Made by a program: the position numbers and the translations under genes. Shown here one piece after another: positions 10,031-20,424 of a stretch of 35,876 nucleotides of DNA (position 1 is the first letter of the stretch; each line of letters begins with the position of its first letter). Below the pieces are notes generated by a model. It saw only the letters and a list, made by a program, of their open reading frames with translations. It did not search any database and was not told where the DNA came from. Source of the DNA: Trichomonas tenax (lineage: Eukaryota; Parabasalia; Trichomonadida; Trichomonadidae); contig JALKBU010000516.1 in the NCBI GenBank assembly GCA_023091735.1, forward strand, positions 1 to 35,876. The letters run 5' to 3'.

Positions 10031-10603
10031 ATGAACATCACTTGCGAGCCATATCAATTTGAAACGTCCAAGATACCAGAGCCAACACCATTCAATTATC
10101 CTCCAATACCAATAACAAGACTACCGATGCAAACAATCAATCAATATTTGGCAAAATCATTCAATGAAATGACGTTCTCTAACTATCCATATTCAATGGC
10201 ATCCTCAATGAGAATTAGTGGTTCTATTATATGGCCATTAATTCCAAAAGAGACGCCATCCATAAGTCCTTCAACAACGCCATCTTCAACTCCTTCAACA
10301 ACACGCAAAAAAGAAACACTATCAGGAACAAATATAATCATCATTGCTGTTTGTTCGTTTGTATCATTATGTATTGCAGTGATTGGATTGTACCTTTATA
10401 GGAGGGAAAACGCAAATATGGATCAAAATAGTCAATATTCGGAAACATCAGATGATTATATTAAATCAAAAACGATTGAACCTGAAAACTTCCCAAAGGT
10501 CATCGCATTTAACGACAGTAACACTGATATGCTTGGTAAATTCCATGTATTAGATGAATTTCCTGCTGATGAAGACGAACTTTACATGCAGGGCGAATTT
10601 TAA
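10031..10603 (+). CDS. Small single-pass membrane protein with Ser/Thr/Pro stalk
   Basis: From the ATG at 10031 the product has 190 residues. It has a Pro-rich N-terminal region of about 75 residues, a Thr/Ser/Pro stalk (about 75-92) of the sort that is often O-glycosylated, one membrane helix (about 101-123), an RRE stop-transfer, and an acidic cytosolic tail with Tyr-containing motifs that ends in YMQGEF. This is the C-terminal layout of many trichomonad surface proteins, such as BspA-like ones, but the ectodomain is tiny and no signal peptide is present. The open frame extends six codons upstream only through a TTG. A different-frame ATG at 10003 sits before a run of seven Ts, so a homopolymer frameshift or a 5' truncation is possible. 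The family is not recognised. Confidence 0.6.
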   Translation: MNITCEPYQFETSKIPEPTPFNYPPIPITRLPMQTINQYLAKSFNEMTFSNYPYSMASSMRISGSIIWPLIPKETPSISPSTTPSSTPSTTRKKETLSGTNIIIIAVCSFVSLCIAVIGLYLYRRENANMDQNSQYSETSDDYIKSKTIEPENFPKVIAFNDSNTDMLGKFHVLDEFPADEDELYMQGEF

Positions 10604-10663
10604 GCATTTTGTTTGTTATTTGTAAATACTATTTGTTATAGAAACTACATACAAACAATTTTA

Positions 10664-11533
10664 TTACACAATCTTGTTATATCTCCCATATCGAACTAAT
10701 TTTGGTAAATTAGACTTTTCGTAAGCTGGAGGTGTATTAATATTGAGCATCTTATCTTTCTGCTGCCTATAAAACTCTCTACGCTTATCTATTTCCGCTT
10801 CTAAATCAGGATTCTTTGATTTGTCGTGTTTTCTAGGTGGTGCTGAGTTATTTGCAATTTCAGGAGGCATTGGTTTGAAATTTCCCTCTAAAAGTGTCTC
10901 TATTTTGCTTTCTAATTCTGATGGAATTTTTGGTGGTTCATTTTCGATGATTTTTGGTGTTTTTGGAGATTTTCGTTCGAACTTTCGCTTCCTTTTTGGG
11001 GTTTTGGGGCTTACTTTCAGTAAATCTTTTGTTGAATTACAATTGACTGCGATTAGGTTGTTAATTCTTTCATTTTGCGATTTAGCTACAACTTGCGAAA
11101 ACAAAACAGCGAGTTTTTCCTTATCTATTCCTGGCTTATTTAACTGATCTTGAAATTTCGACAAAACTTGAGCGATATCGTAGTCAATATTTTGGTTAAT
11201 TATCATCATCTGTTTATGGAATTCCTGAAAAGACATCGCATTTTGGAATATATTGATCACAACCAAAGCTTTTACTTTAAAACTTTTTGCACAGCTAAAT
11301 AAAGTCCATTCTAATGTCTTCTCGTTGGTATTTGACGCTTTTGCAATCTTGTTGTCGACTAAATCAGCCACTAAATCGGTAAATCTGAGGAAAATTTTGT
11401 ATTGTTCTATATTATAGTTTTGTTCTTTGAATTTGTCGGCGTTGTCGTACATAAACGATATAATGGGCCGCCACCAAAGTTCTGACGACACAAATTCCGC
11501 CGCTTTGCCGAGAATGAATTCCTTAGTTTCCAT
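10664..11533 (-). CDS. BART-domain protein, CFAP36-like
   Basis: The product has 289 residues. Residues 1 to about 145 fit the BART (ARL2-binding) domain: an F-V-x(5)-WW-x-P-I-I-x-F first helix, an F-K-x-Q-N-Y-x-I-x-Q-Y segment, LVADLVDNKI, and the closing FQEFHKQMMIINQNIDYDI helix that corresponds to the F-x-x-F-x-x-M-x-x-x-N-x-x-L motif. The second half is disordered, with repeated SPKTPK basic motifs and a final Arg/Tyr-rich tail. BART domains bind ARL2/ARL3-type GTPases. CFAP36 (CCDC104) is a ciliary member with the BART domain at its N-terminus, which suits a flagellated protist. The call rests on pattern resemblance rather than a database search. ARL2BP is the main alternative, but its protein is shorter. 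Confidence 0.55.
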   Translation of the reverse strand: METKEFILGKAAEFVSSELWWRPIISFMYDNADKFKEQNYNIEQYKIFLRFTDLVADLVDNKIAKASNTNEKTLEWTLFSCAKSFKVKALVVINIFQNAMSFQEFHKQMMIINQNIDYDIAQVLSKFQDQLNKPGIDKEKLAVLFSQVVAKSQNERINNLIAVNCNSTKDLLKVSPKTPKRKRKFERKSPKTPKIIENEPPKIPSELESKIETLLEGNFKPMPPEIANNSAPPRKHDKSKNPDLEAEIDKRREFYRQQKDKMLNINTPPAYEKSNLPKLVRYGRYNKIV

Positions 11534-12165
11534 AAAATTTTATAAACATTTTGGCACTTTTTTAATGCAAATAATCACCGAAAACTCTTTCATTTTTATG
11601 ATAATGCATCACTTCTATTTAACAAACTTGTCTAACTTTTCTTTGCCCATCTTAGAATAGTGATGTTCGACTGAAATATGAATGATAAATCATCAACTGA
11701 TCAATAAGTTTGATTTATTCAATATTTTTCGGGAAATACGTATCTACCATCTATTTTTAAGTATTGCTGTTGATTTAAAAATGTTAAATTCAAAGTCTAT
11801 ATTAAGAAAAAAGTATTTTAGGCATTTCAAAATTAATGTGAAAAGCTGTTGTTAAAGAAAGATAAATCCTTTAATATAGATAAAATATCGATATCAAAGG
11901 TATGATAATAGTGAAAACGAAGGGCAAGACTAATATGTGGCAGTGGATAATAAAACAGAGAGTCTTTTGAAAATTGTTTTTAAATCTCAAGAATCATTTG
12001 GTATTAACAATTGGCAATAACACATATTGTAGCACTAAAGGATAGTGATCTTTTTATCTTTTTGGTTTTATGATCTAAGATATACATCAATAAGAAAAAC
12101 TAAAATAAGAAAATAGAATTTTGATAATAATATGTTAGATAAATAATATCACTACAATTGGAATA
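11534..12165. other. Intergenic spacer, nothing seen
   Basis: A 632-bp AT-rich spacer upstream of both the BART-domain gene and the tRNA gene. I see no ORF, RNA gene or strong repeat. Confidence 0.55.
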
Positions 12166-12238
12166 GCCTGTGTAGCATAGTGGTTATTGTGTGCGCCTTG
12201 TAAGCGCAAGGTCGCCGGTTCAACTCCGGTCGTAGGCA
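12166..12238 (+). tRNA. tRNA-Thr (anticodon UGU)
   Basis: A complete 73-nt cloverleaf. The 7-bp acceptor stem pairs GCCTGTG with CGTAGGC and is followed by the A discriminator. There is a short D arm with GTGG in its loop, a perfect 5-bp anticodon stem TGCGC/GCGCA enclosing the loop CTTGTAA (anticodon TGT at 12199-12201), a 5-nt variable loop, and a T arm GCCGG-TTCAACT-CCGGT. CCA is not encoded, as usual in eukaryotes. UGU reads ACA threonine codons, which are abundant in the genes here. There is no intron. Confidence 0.95.
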
Positions 12239-12242
12239 TAAC

Positions 12243-12254
12243 TTTTTCCTTTTT
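12243..12254 (+). terminator. RNA polymerase III terminator (T runs)
   Basis: Two T5 tracts (12243-12247 and 12250-12254) start 5 nt after the tRNA, the normal position for Pol III termination. Confidence 0.8.
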
Positions 12255-12617
12255 CCCATTAAAAATTAATTCTCCTTACAGTTTCTTAATTGATGTGTCA
12301 TTATTGGTCGAACGTTAGACGCTCAAATCATCAGGAAAAAATTGATTTCAAAATCTTTACACTTTTTGATGTATTACTTAAAACCGAATTATCAGCACTT
12401 TTTATCGTATAAAATTTTTATTTTTCTATTGTCGTCAATTTTCTGAAGAGCTTTTCAATGAATAAAAAGTTTCGTTTTTATTCTTGTGCATTTATTTTGC
12501 CGATCTATACACAGCTAATTTTTATGTAATTTTGCTTATTATCAAAATTATGGTGAAAACAAGCGCTCTAATGTAAATTCTCAAATATTTCAAAAGAAAA
12601 TTTTAAGTAAAAGGTTT

Positions 12618-14539
12618 GTGCTGTTTCTCGTCCTCAGTTGCTGCAAGAAGCCGAAATTCCACTGCGGATTCACACGCGTGAGAGGTGAAGACCAGCACAA
12701 GAGAATTAAGTTTCCTGTTGCAAGGCCAGAGAGATCTGGAAAACCTAATAATCCAACGAATGGTGGTAACCAACCAATTCACTATAACAAGACACGCCCT
12801 ATTCTCATCGATCATAAACCTCTTAAGACTACTCCTTTTGAACAAATCAGGATCGAAATTGATACAAGATATCTTAATGGAACATTAGATGATCCAATGA
12901 GATGCAATGAAGTTGGACAAGTGATCAATTGGGATGACAAATATACATGTACTTCAGATGATATGCTTTCAGAAAAGAAAATTAATGCAACCATTGAAAC
13001 ACTTGAGAATGTTAAAGTATTCGTTCAAGAGCTGTTGTTAGTGCAAAGACTGTCATCTGGTTTCTATCCCGATAACTTCGCTTCTTACACAGATTTCAAC
13101 ACATCTGAATATGTTGAGGATGTTGAGATGCATTTCACTGCTATTTTGAGGCCATATGGCAGCAGTTTAAACATTATTGCTTCTGCCGGAGCCTGTCAGT
13201 TTGAATCAGAGTTTTTCAGACCGATTCAAGGTGTTATCTTCACTAAGCCAGCTCAGGTCTCAGAAGAGCCATTAAACTATAACTCATGGAACAATAACTA
13301 CTTCTATAAGCTAATACACGAAATGTGCCACGCCTTTGGTATTTCTCCACATATTTATGAATTTTATCACCCACAGAACACAGTTACACCGCATGAAAAC
13401 ATAACATGCAGCTTTACGAAGTCGGGAAAAACGTTCACATTCCTCATTACGCCTCAGGCACACTTATTCGCGGTCAAACACTTTAGCCAAGAGTATTTTT
13501 ACGGCGACAATGGACAAAAGTGCTGGTCGTGAATTGAGCTCGAAGACGGAGGTGGTGCTGGCACAGAGATGGCACACAAAGAGTCCCACGTTTTCATGTC
13601 TGAGATGATGGTCGGAATCAACATCCAAAGCGAAGCAGGTCCATTCAACAGATTGACTGATGTCTCGATGTTTTTCTTGATAGATTCCACTAACTACGAA
13701 GTCAATTGGACTAAACTTCAGCCAATATTTGGGGCAACAAGGAATCCACTAACGGAAACTACTTCACTGACTTCGCTACAGGACAAGCACAGCTTTCTTC
13801 CCATAAGCATATTTGTATAACGCAACGTATAACTTTGACACCTGTTTTGACTTCAAGTTCTTCGGTGGTAACGCTCAGACATCGGTGTCTTCATACAAAT
13901 GCCAATCAAGAAATGAAGAGATCCAACCATATTTCGAAGGTAAAGAGTTCTACAACGTTTTGAATGTCGACGAGGTCGGCGATGAATGGCCTTACGACTA
14001 TATTCCATTTAAGTTCCCAGAAACTGTTTGCGGTGACGGACAAGCTGTTCTACCAGGCATGGCTACTTGTGGGCAGTACACATGCAATGGCTACAACAGT
14101 TTCCAGATAAATGTGATTACAGCAGATTCCTATAATAAACAGCAAATCATTACATGCGATAACACGACTATTGGAAAGAGTTACACATTCAGCTACAACA
14201 CAGCTTGGGCCTACAACAAGATCTCAGTAACATGCGTTAACCCAAAGAGATTTTGTAGATCAGTTTCTCTCAGTGAAATGAAGTTTAACTCCAATCTATT
14301 TAGTTTAGAGACAATTTCTCCAAATAACACCTTCAAACTCAACAATTCCCGCTGTTACCTCAAAGACATCGTTACCGCCACTGATAATTCTAATCATTGC
14401 CTTATGTGTCATTGGTTTTGCCGGATTAATTGTAATAATTTTTTTTGTTGTCTTAATTATTAAAGGATCTAAGAAGCCCAAGACCTTGCAGAAGGGCGAA
14501 GCTCAGAGAGAGGAGGAAAATGCTGCAATTGACGTTTAA
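12618..14539 (+). pseudogene. GP63-like (leishmanolysin, M8) metallopeptidase pseudogene
   Basis: The translated pieces match the GP63-like family of zinc endopeptidases that trichomonads carry in many copies. The HExxH zinc motif reads HEMCH (codons at 13317-13331). A downstream GGGAGT...H segment supplies the third zinc His, and an EMM Met-turn follows. The C-terminal region is Cys-rich. The 3' end encodes a membrane helix and a charged cytosolic tail that stops at 14537-14539. The gene is broken. No in-frame ATG precedes the signal-like Leu/Val segment (the frame begins with GTG or further upstream), there is a TGA at 13530-13532 in the active-site domain, and frame changes are seen near 13735, near 13810 and near 14340. 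The intact copies are surface proteases that act on host proteins; this copy cannot make one. Confidence 0.9.
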
Positions 14540-15374
14540 ATATAATATTTTTTGTTCATTATAAAGTTTATTCATTCTATTTATTACCAACCAATTGTTA
14601 TATTTCTGTATTGTGTAGTGGTCAAGAGTTTATATGATGATTTGATAAAAATATTAATTCGAAATATAATTTGGAATAACAATCGGCTTAATGCAGGTAT
14701 TCTGTAAAAAGAATGTATGGCTATGTGAAATCAATAGCGCTTGTGTTTAAAAAAACAATATGAATGAAAAAGATGATATCAAAATGGGATTTAATAGAAA
14801 ATCACCGAAAAACAATCACAAATCGAACAGCAAAAGGCCGTGAGAATGGATATTTGGAAAGTTGTTCAATGTTTATCATCAACCTCATTTTAGAGTTGAA
14901 ATTTCGAAGCAAAAATTATATATTAATCAATTTCAAGTCCATCTATATCTAATCCCTGATTCAAAAATAGAAAAAAGCCTTTGACGGTTTAACTTAAAAA
15001 ATTCTTTTAGAGCCTTTCAAATCCAAAAGATTTTGTGAAAATCATTTCTATGTTTTCATTCATATAGTCCAAATATGAAAGAAAAGAATTGAAAATGTAT
15101 ACAAAATAATCAATTCAATTTCTCGATATTTTGAATTATCATTGCAATAGATCACAAACATCATTACAACTATATTTTGGTATACCAAATAATTGAGAGC
15201 TTTATTTCAAAACAATTTTGTTTGTCTTAAACCAATTCAACCCTAAAACCATACATGCAAGAATGATGCTATAATATAAGCAGCACCTTTGGCGCCAATG
15301 GTGGAACGATAAAGAAAAGGTTATAATTTTTTACAAATTTGTATGCTCTTCTTAAATTGACATTTTTCGCGTAT
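14540..15374. other. AT-rich region with no supported gene
   Basis: 835 bp downstream of the GP63 pseudogene with only short unconvincing ORFs. An E2F-like palindrome TTGGCGCCAA at about 15289-15298 lies inside a possible minus-strand coding relic (an AKGAAYIIASF-like peptide), but nothing firm can be called. Confidence 0.4.
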
Positions 15375-16862
15375 TTATATGGATTTTTTTACACACGAAG
15401 TACATATTAATGCACTAGCTAATGTTTGATATATTTGCTGAATCAAGTAATCTTTGTTATATGAAGCACCACTTTGTGCCTGAAAAAATGAGTTAATTCC
15501 AGCGCCATGGTGCTTGAAGCCGTACTCAAATGTTTCCAAAATGATACACTGAGCTCGTGTGGTGTCATAGAACGATAATTTAGTTTTGCACCATTGCAAT
15601 TCAAGAAATTATTCTGAAATTCTTTCGAAATATATTTTCAATCGATTTTATGGGCTTGCAAATGATTATTTGATGCGTTTATTAAATAATTGTTCAACCA
15701 AAAATTAAGGTTATTTGTTAAAAATAAGTTGTTATGGCTGGTGCTCCACAGGCTTCAATCCACTGATCATAAAATTAGTGAGGTAGTAAATAGCGCATTG
15801 CAAAGAACCTAATAGCACATGGTGCATTAACTTTTGCCATAAATCTTTCATCAGATTATACACAATATCGATTTCTGACAAAGCAAATAGCGTAACCACC
15901 TTTTTTCATTTACAGCTGATATTATTTCGGTGTCCAAGATACAATTTCATGTTTAACAAAACATTACCAACATTTCGAGTCAAAAAACATAGGTGCAAGT
16001 TAAGCAATCAATTGCAAAGACTTAGATTTTAGTTATATATACTTTTTATGCCTACAAAACCATGCCTCCATTTATCTTTATCAATTTTTGATATCAAAAT
16101 ACGGTAAAATTTTATGATATTTGAGATCGCTGCACATATTTATAATATCCGTCTACAATGACCGAATAATATCATAGTTATATAACGTTTTAATACAATT
16201 TATTTTCGCAATTAGATATCAGAAGCTATGAACTACTAAATAAGTTTCGATTAACAATAAAATAATCATAATAACATTTTTATTTCAAAATCTCTGGATA
16301 ATTCTTTCGAAAACGATATGAAGGAAATATATGTGCATCTTCTGCTGCTTTCGTTTGCACAATCCACAACTAATGGCGGATAAAAATGTTGATGATTTTT
16401 AATCTATTTTTCCGATTATGATAAAGCATAATGTATTGTCAATAGTTGAGTCTAAGCATTCAATTTTTAAAAATTTGTTCCCCTTGCAACTCTTTTTAGA
16501 AACAATTATGTTGCTCCATACTTCACAAATAGTACACGCATACAAACAAATGCTAACTATAGAGAGATAAGCAGAAAAATTAAGTTTCAAAAAAATTAAA
16601 TTTGATGATCAGCTTTTAAAATTCTTCATTTTATTGTATTAATGTTGCCAAATGATAGTGCATGAAGTGTACTTACCAAGGATACATTTATTATTGATTG
16701 AATCATACAGCATTGCTGTATCGACTGCGATTAATGCACCCGTGAAAATAAACGGTTGCGCTATCCCTTAAAATCAGTGAATCAATATTGTGGATTTTTT
16801 GGTGGAGAGTGCTCTGGATCATATTCATAACCATCAGGAAGAGGAATAACATGTCTTTGCAT
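15375..16862 (-). pseudogene. Scattered minus-strand coding relics, unidentified
   Basis: Several minus-strand stretches read like real protein but are separated by stops and shifts. One begins with an ATG at 16862-16860 (MQRHVIPLPDGYEYDPEH, 26 codons to a TGA). A second is an AQPFIFTGALIAVDTAMLYD segment near 16757-16700. A third lies at 15900-15732, with two stops in 58 codons and a DERFMAKVNAPCAIRFFAM motif. A fourth is a 75-codon piece at 15599-15375 with FEYGFKHHGAGINSFF. They may be one or more decayed genes, possibly from a mobile element. The family is not recognised and the joins are uncertain. They could also be unrelated short ORFs. Confidence 0.3.
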
Positions 16863-16888
16863 TAATATTAACGTTACTTTTTAGAATC

Positions 16889-16907
16889 AGCGGTTTGACA
16901 CTTTTTG
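16889..16907 (+). promoter_or_regulatory. Orphan M3-like plus TGACACTTTT promoter-type motif
   Basis: AGCGGTTT (16889-16896) fits the trichomonad M3 consensus and runs into GACACTTTTTG. The 11-mer CGGTTTGACAC recurs at 25659-25669. No intact gene follows on this strand, so it may be the promoter of a lost gene or of a non-coding transcript. Confidence 0.25.
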
Positions 16908-18252
16908 CACTAGCGTTATGGATTTTTGGCACCATTTTGTCACTTTTACACCACTTTTGCATGTATACCTAAAACAGAACACTTTATCTGAAATATTTAA
17001 TCAAAACCAGAAAAGATTCATTTGATTTTGTGAAGTGAAATGATTTGTGAATATTTTCGATTTTTGAGCGCTCAAATGATGGATACACAGCAATAGCTTA
17101 ACTCGAGAAGTGTTAAAAAGAGTAAATAATCGACTTTCAAATTAAAACAAATTTGTGAAGTGAAATGAATCGGATTTCTCAAAATCTTTGATCTTCAATT
17201 TCCTGAACTAAAAGCTCTTGTCACACTCTTCGGTAAGCCGAGGCAGGCCAGGAAGAAGACCCAAATATAATTTACAATGATTGAGTGATATATTTTTCTG
17301 AATTTTTTTATAATTGATGATACGTTTATTCATGTATTTCTATATAATATTATGTGCATGAATTTCATTGAATAATAAACAGCATTCAATTTTGAAAGTA
17401 GCTCATTTATATTTTTTATATATATAGCATTTACCCCCATAATGAAATCGGATTTACAAATTATTGTAGTAATTTTTTGTATTAAACTGTTTTTTTAACT
17501 TAATTTTTGTTTACTTCTTTTCTCTCTTGAACATCAAGAAACACTTTCATTCACAATGACCATTGAATCATTAAAATATGGCTTCAAGTGGATCTATTGG
17601 TTGAACATTTATTGCATTTCTAATTAATTTTTAATTATTTTATTAATTTTCGCAAATTGACAAAGTTATGATCTCCATAGCCTTTAATTCATGTTCCTTA
17701 TATCTATTAATGCTCCAATACCGATTTTCATTAAAAATGAATAAAAAATAACAAATTTGATATATTTTCATTGTTTCAAGCCAATCCAATTTATCATCAA
17801 AGATCATTGCATGATATGCTATTATATTCCATAAAGGCAGGTCATTAATCCCATTATTACAAAATATTTAATTTTTTCTCCACAATTTTTCTTGTGAGTT
17901 TCACCCAATGATTATCAACCAATTTGAAATTCACAATGCCAATAATATTATCATTTAATTACCAACTCCAATTCCAATTTTTTGATAATAATTTTCACAA
18001 AACATATCTACTGTATAATTATTAATCATTAATAGAAAATATATAATAAGCTACTAAATGGAATATCATTTATTTTATCAAAATCTACCGTTGTCGATGA
18101 CAATATCAATTTTATAATTTCATTTGCGAATCAAGAAACATATCTTGATATAAAATACAATTTAGAAACATATCTACAAGGGATGACAATCTATAATGGT
18201 AATTTTTTGCATGTTTTGGAACATAATTACAAAAACATAACAAATTCTGTCA
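16908..18252. other. Long AT-rich region with a short direct repeat and one C-terminal-like ORF relic
   Basis: About 1.3 kb without an intact gene. A 17-bp direct repeat (TTTGTGAAGTGAAATGA) lies at 17027-17043 and 17152-17168. A GC-richer patch near 17220-17270 translates to a peptide resembling a protein C-terminus (LVTLFGKPRQARKKTQI then TAA), possibly a gene fragment. The rest shows nothing. Confidence 0.4.
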
Positions 18253-18693
18253 TCAGTGGTAATTCAACAGCTGCCGAACATCAGATGGATCTAACAAATT
18301 CTGTTCACTTTTCATATCAGGTGACGAAATCTGTTCTATGTATTCAGATTCTGACTCCTTCTTTTCAAACCTTATGTCTGCAATGTTCGGTTGTACTATA
18401 TTCCAGTTCTCAGCGATCCAGCATAGCAACGCATTTCGATTCCGTTTGGCGAGGCGGTCGACTTTGACTTTATATTTATCAGCAACAGATAAAGCAAACG
18501 ATAGAAGTTGAGCGCTTGTAACATGCTCTCCCATTATTCTGTCCATGTACTCTGATACAAAATCAATTTTGATTCCATTGTTTTTCACGCGTTGCAAAAT
18601 ATCATTGTAGTCCTTCTCATTCTGTGCGGATTTGCTCTTGTGTTTGCGAATTTTCCTCGCGCTTATAATCTCTTTCATGTATTTGACATGCAT
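18253..18693 (-). CDS. Trichomonad-type conserved hypothetical protein, 146 aa
   Basis: The product has a Lys/Arg-rich N-terminus and a helical core ending in the motif KVDRLAKRNRNALLCWIAENW (split: KVDRLAKRNR and NALLCWIAENW, about residues 76-96). An acidic tail follows. This core looks like a short domain I believe recurs in many T. vaginalis hypothetical proteins, but I cannot give a function. The basic, helical character would suit nucleic-acid or protein binding (inference). Translation could start at the first ATG or, more like the family, at the ATG five codons later (18678). It is the only intact coding frame between 14.5 and 22 kb, so it could be a live gene or a recently stranded fragment. 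The short C-terminus may be truncated. Confidence 0.55.
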   Translation of the reverse strand: MHVKYMKEIISARKIRKHKSKSAQNEKDYNDILQRVKNNGIKIDFVSEYMDRIMGEHVTSAQLLSFALSVADKYKVKVDRLAKRNRNALLCWIAENWNIVQPNIADIRFEKKESESEYIEQISSPDMKSEQNLLDPSDVRQLLNYH

Positions 18694-19366
18694 TTTTTAA
18701 AATAATTATTTGAATTGAATTTTCTTTGTCAAAAGAGATATATTTTCAACATGTGTGTGTTTTGCATATAAAACGAACTCTAATAAGATTGAGTGATCCC
18801 ATAAACAATTGAATTGTGGTTAATACAATTGAAGAAAAAGTTTTCTAAGGTTTATCTATGAATAATCATGAGCATTTAGATCATTTTGTGACTTCTAAAA
18901 GGATTTTTCTAATTTTTAGTGAAATCAGAGAAAGTCTTCAATTCGTCAAAATTTCAAATTCATTATTTTTATTTGTTAATCACAAAGCAAAGAATTGCAA
19001 TATTATATAAATTAATAATTTGAGATCGAAAATTATATTGGCCTTATTTCATCCAAATTGTAGATCAAAGAGACCATAATCATTTTATAGATGATTTGAG
19101 ATAAAATCTTATATCGTCAACAATTTACACACCTTATAGTGTACGTGTTGTAGCGTACAGAAATTGTGCTCCAAAAAGTGTCAGTAAAAGTAAAGTAACA
19201 CCACCTGCCATGTAAACACATGAAAATGACATGTAATTAATTTATATGTTAATAATTTGCTCGCAAATTGATTTCAGCTAATGCCTCCAAAGAGGAAATC
19301 CCACATAGTTGAGCAGTACATACCTTTCGCATTTATTTGAAGAACAAGTTGAAATTTAAATTAATT
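18694..19366. other. AT-rich spacer with a 19-codon mini-ORF
   Basis: No full gene is seen. At 19281-19340 an ATG opens a 19-codon frame, MPPKRKSHIVEQYIPFAFI, whose basic PPKRKS start resembles the N-terminus of a nuclear or transposase-type protein. It ends at a TGA 27 bp before the hairpin array. It may be the head of a decayed gene. Confidence 0.35.
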
Positions 19367-19468
19367 GGAAATACTGATTCTATATCCACTACCAGTAAAT
19401 AGGGAGTCAGTGCAGCATCAGTATATCCTAATATTTTGAAAAAGTCCAGATCCTCAAATTATCCACAG

Positions 19469-19587
19469 TTTTGTTTAGCATTTAAGCTCAAATCATAGCA
19501 CAGTTCCATTATGTGAGGCAAGCCTATCATGGATCAGCCTCAAATGATGGAGCTGTACTATAATTTGAGCTAAAAAGCAAAATAAAA
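19469..19587. repeat. Hairpin with 51-nt arms (longest of the array)
   Basis: The arms 19469-19519 and 19537-19587 are complementary at 42 of 51 positions with no gaps and enclose a 17-nt loop. Several mismatches would be G-U pairs in RNA from one strand or the other. This is far beyond chance for random AT-rich DNA. Confidence 0.85.
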
Positions 19588-19605
19588 GTCGATTATTACA
19601 AAGCT

Positions 19606-19700
19606 CGCCTATTTGTCAATATTATGCACGAAGTATGTATGGAATCTAATATCTCTGTGCACTATATGCATTCTTAGTGCAAAATATTGACAAATAGGTG
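19606..19700. repeat. Hairpin with 35-nt arms
   Basis: The arms 19606-19640 and 19666-19700 match at 30 of 35 positions and enclose a 25-nt loop. The hairpin begins only 19 bp after the previous one ends. Confidence 0.85.
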
Positions 19701-20209
19701 ATTTGTTAAATATCTACTATATTTATTCATAAAACATGGATATTTAACTAAATCATGTATATGAAACGAACATGCACATGAACCCAGTTAATACAATATG
19801 TGTGATGAAGTCAGATATCCATATTTTTGAAAAGTTCAAACAATGTTTCTAAATTAATGAAAAATAAAAATTAATCATGCAGAATGACTCATTATATATG
19901 AGGGAACTGCATCCATATGGAGTGAGTCATTCTACATGATGATCTTGTAAAAACATTATATAAATTGGAATTTGTCTTGCTGCAATTCTGTTCACAAGAT
20001 ATGATCAAGGATACAATATACATTTATGAGCAGCATTGCAGAGAGAAAAATAGGATTCTCAAAAATAAAGGCATTGAAATTTCGTTGATTTCACAATTTT
20101 ACAACATTATCATTGAAAACAACCCAATGCATAATGTTGGTAAGACATCCCATCCAGTGATCCATTTTTCATGATGATTTTGGTCAAACCAAAAAACTCA
20201 ACGAAATTT

Positions 20210-20298
20210 CATGGTTTTCTTGAGGTAATTCTGCTCATAATGGTCAAAATTGTCCGTGTAAGGCCACTTGATAACAGAATTGTCTCAAGAATACCATG
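20210..20298. repeat. Hairpin with 24-nt arms
   Basis: The arms 20210-20233 and 20275-20298 match at 21 of 24 positions. The left arm overlaps by a few bases the right arm of the preceding inverted repeat (20072-20091/20194-20213). Confidence 0.8.
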
Positions 20299-20345
20299 AA
20301 AGCGTAAAAAATGTATTCGATTTTGAAATGAATTTAATCTTTTTA

Positions 20346-20424
20346 AATTTCATCACAAAGAGTGACTGAGTGCATTGAACTTGTGTCATATCCTACGCAG
20401 TGAGCCACTCCTTGTGATGAAATT
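20346..20424. repeat. Hairpin with 22-nt arms (last of the array)
   Basis: The arms 20346-20367 and 20403-20424 match at 20 of 22 positions, with weaker pairing continuing inward. Confidence 0.8.

Larger units (their letters stand above)
19367..20424. repeat. Array of at least nine different imperfect hairpins
   Basis: Consecutive inverted repeats with unrelated sequences follow one another. The paired arms are 19367-19390/19405-19428, 19469-19519/19537-19587, 19606-19640/19666-19700, about 19736-19773/19795-19831, 19876-19900/19914-19938, 19980-20002/20019-20041, 20072-20091/20194-20213, 20210-20233/20275-20298 and 20346-20367/20403-20424. Arms are about 18-51 nt and mostly 70-90% complementary. 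The hairpins share no obvious sequence, and the mismatches mix G-U wobbles with true mismatches. No ORF spans the array. It could be a small-RNA or structured-RNA locus, decayed palindromic elements, or a hotspot of template-switch duplication. Confidence 0.75.

Noticed and set aside
15287..15299. E2F-like TTGGCGCCAA palindrome with adjacent CCTTT as a promoter
   Set aside because: It lies within a possible coding relic and no gene start follows in either direction.
18183..18467. 94-codon plus-strand frame
   Set aside because: It overlaps the better-supported minus-strand trichomonad-type gene and has no protein-like features.
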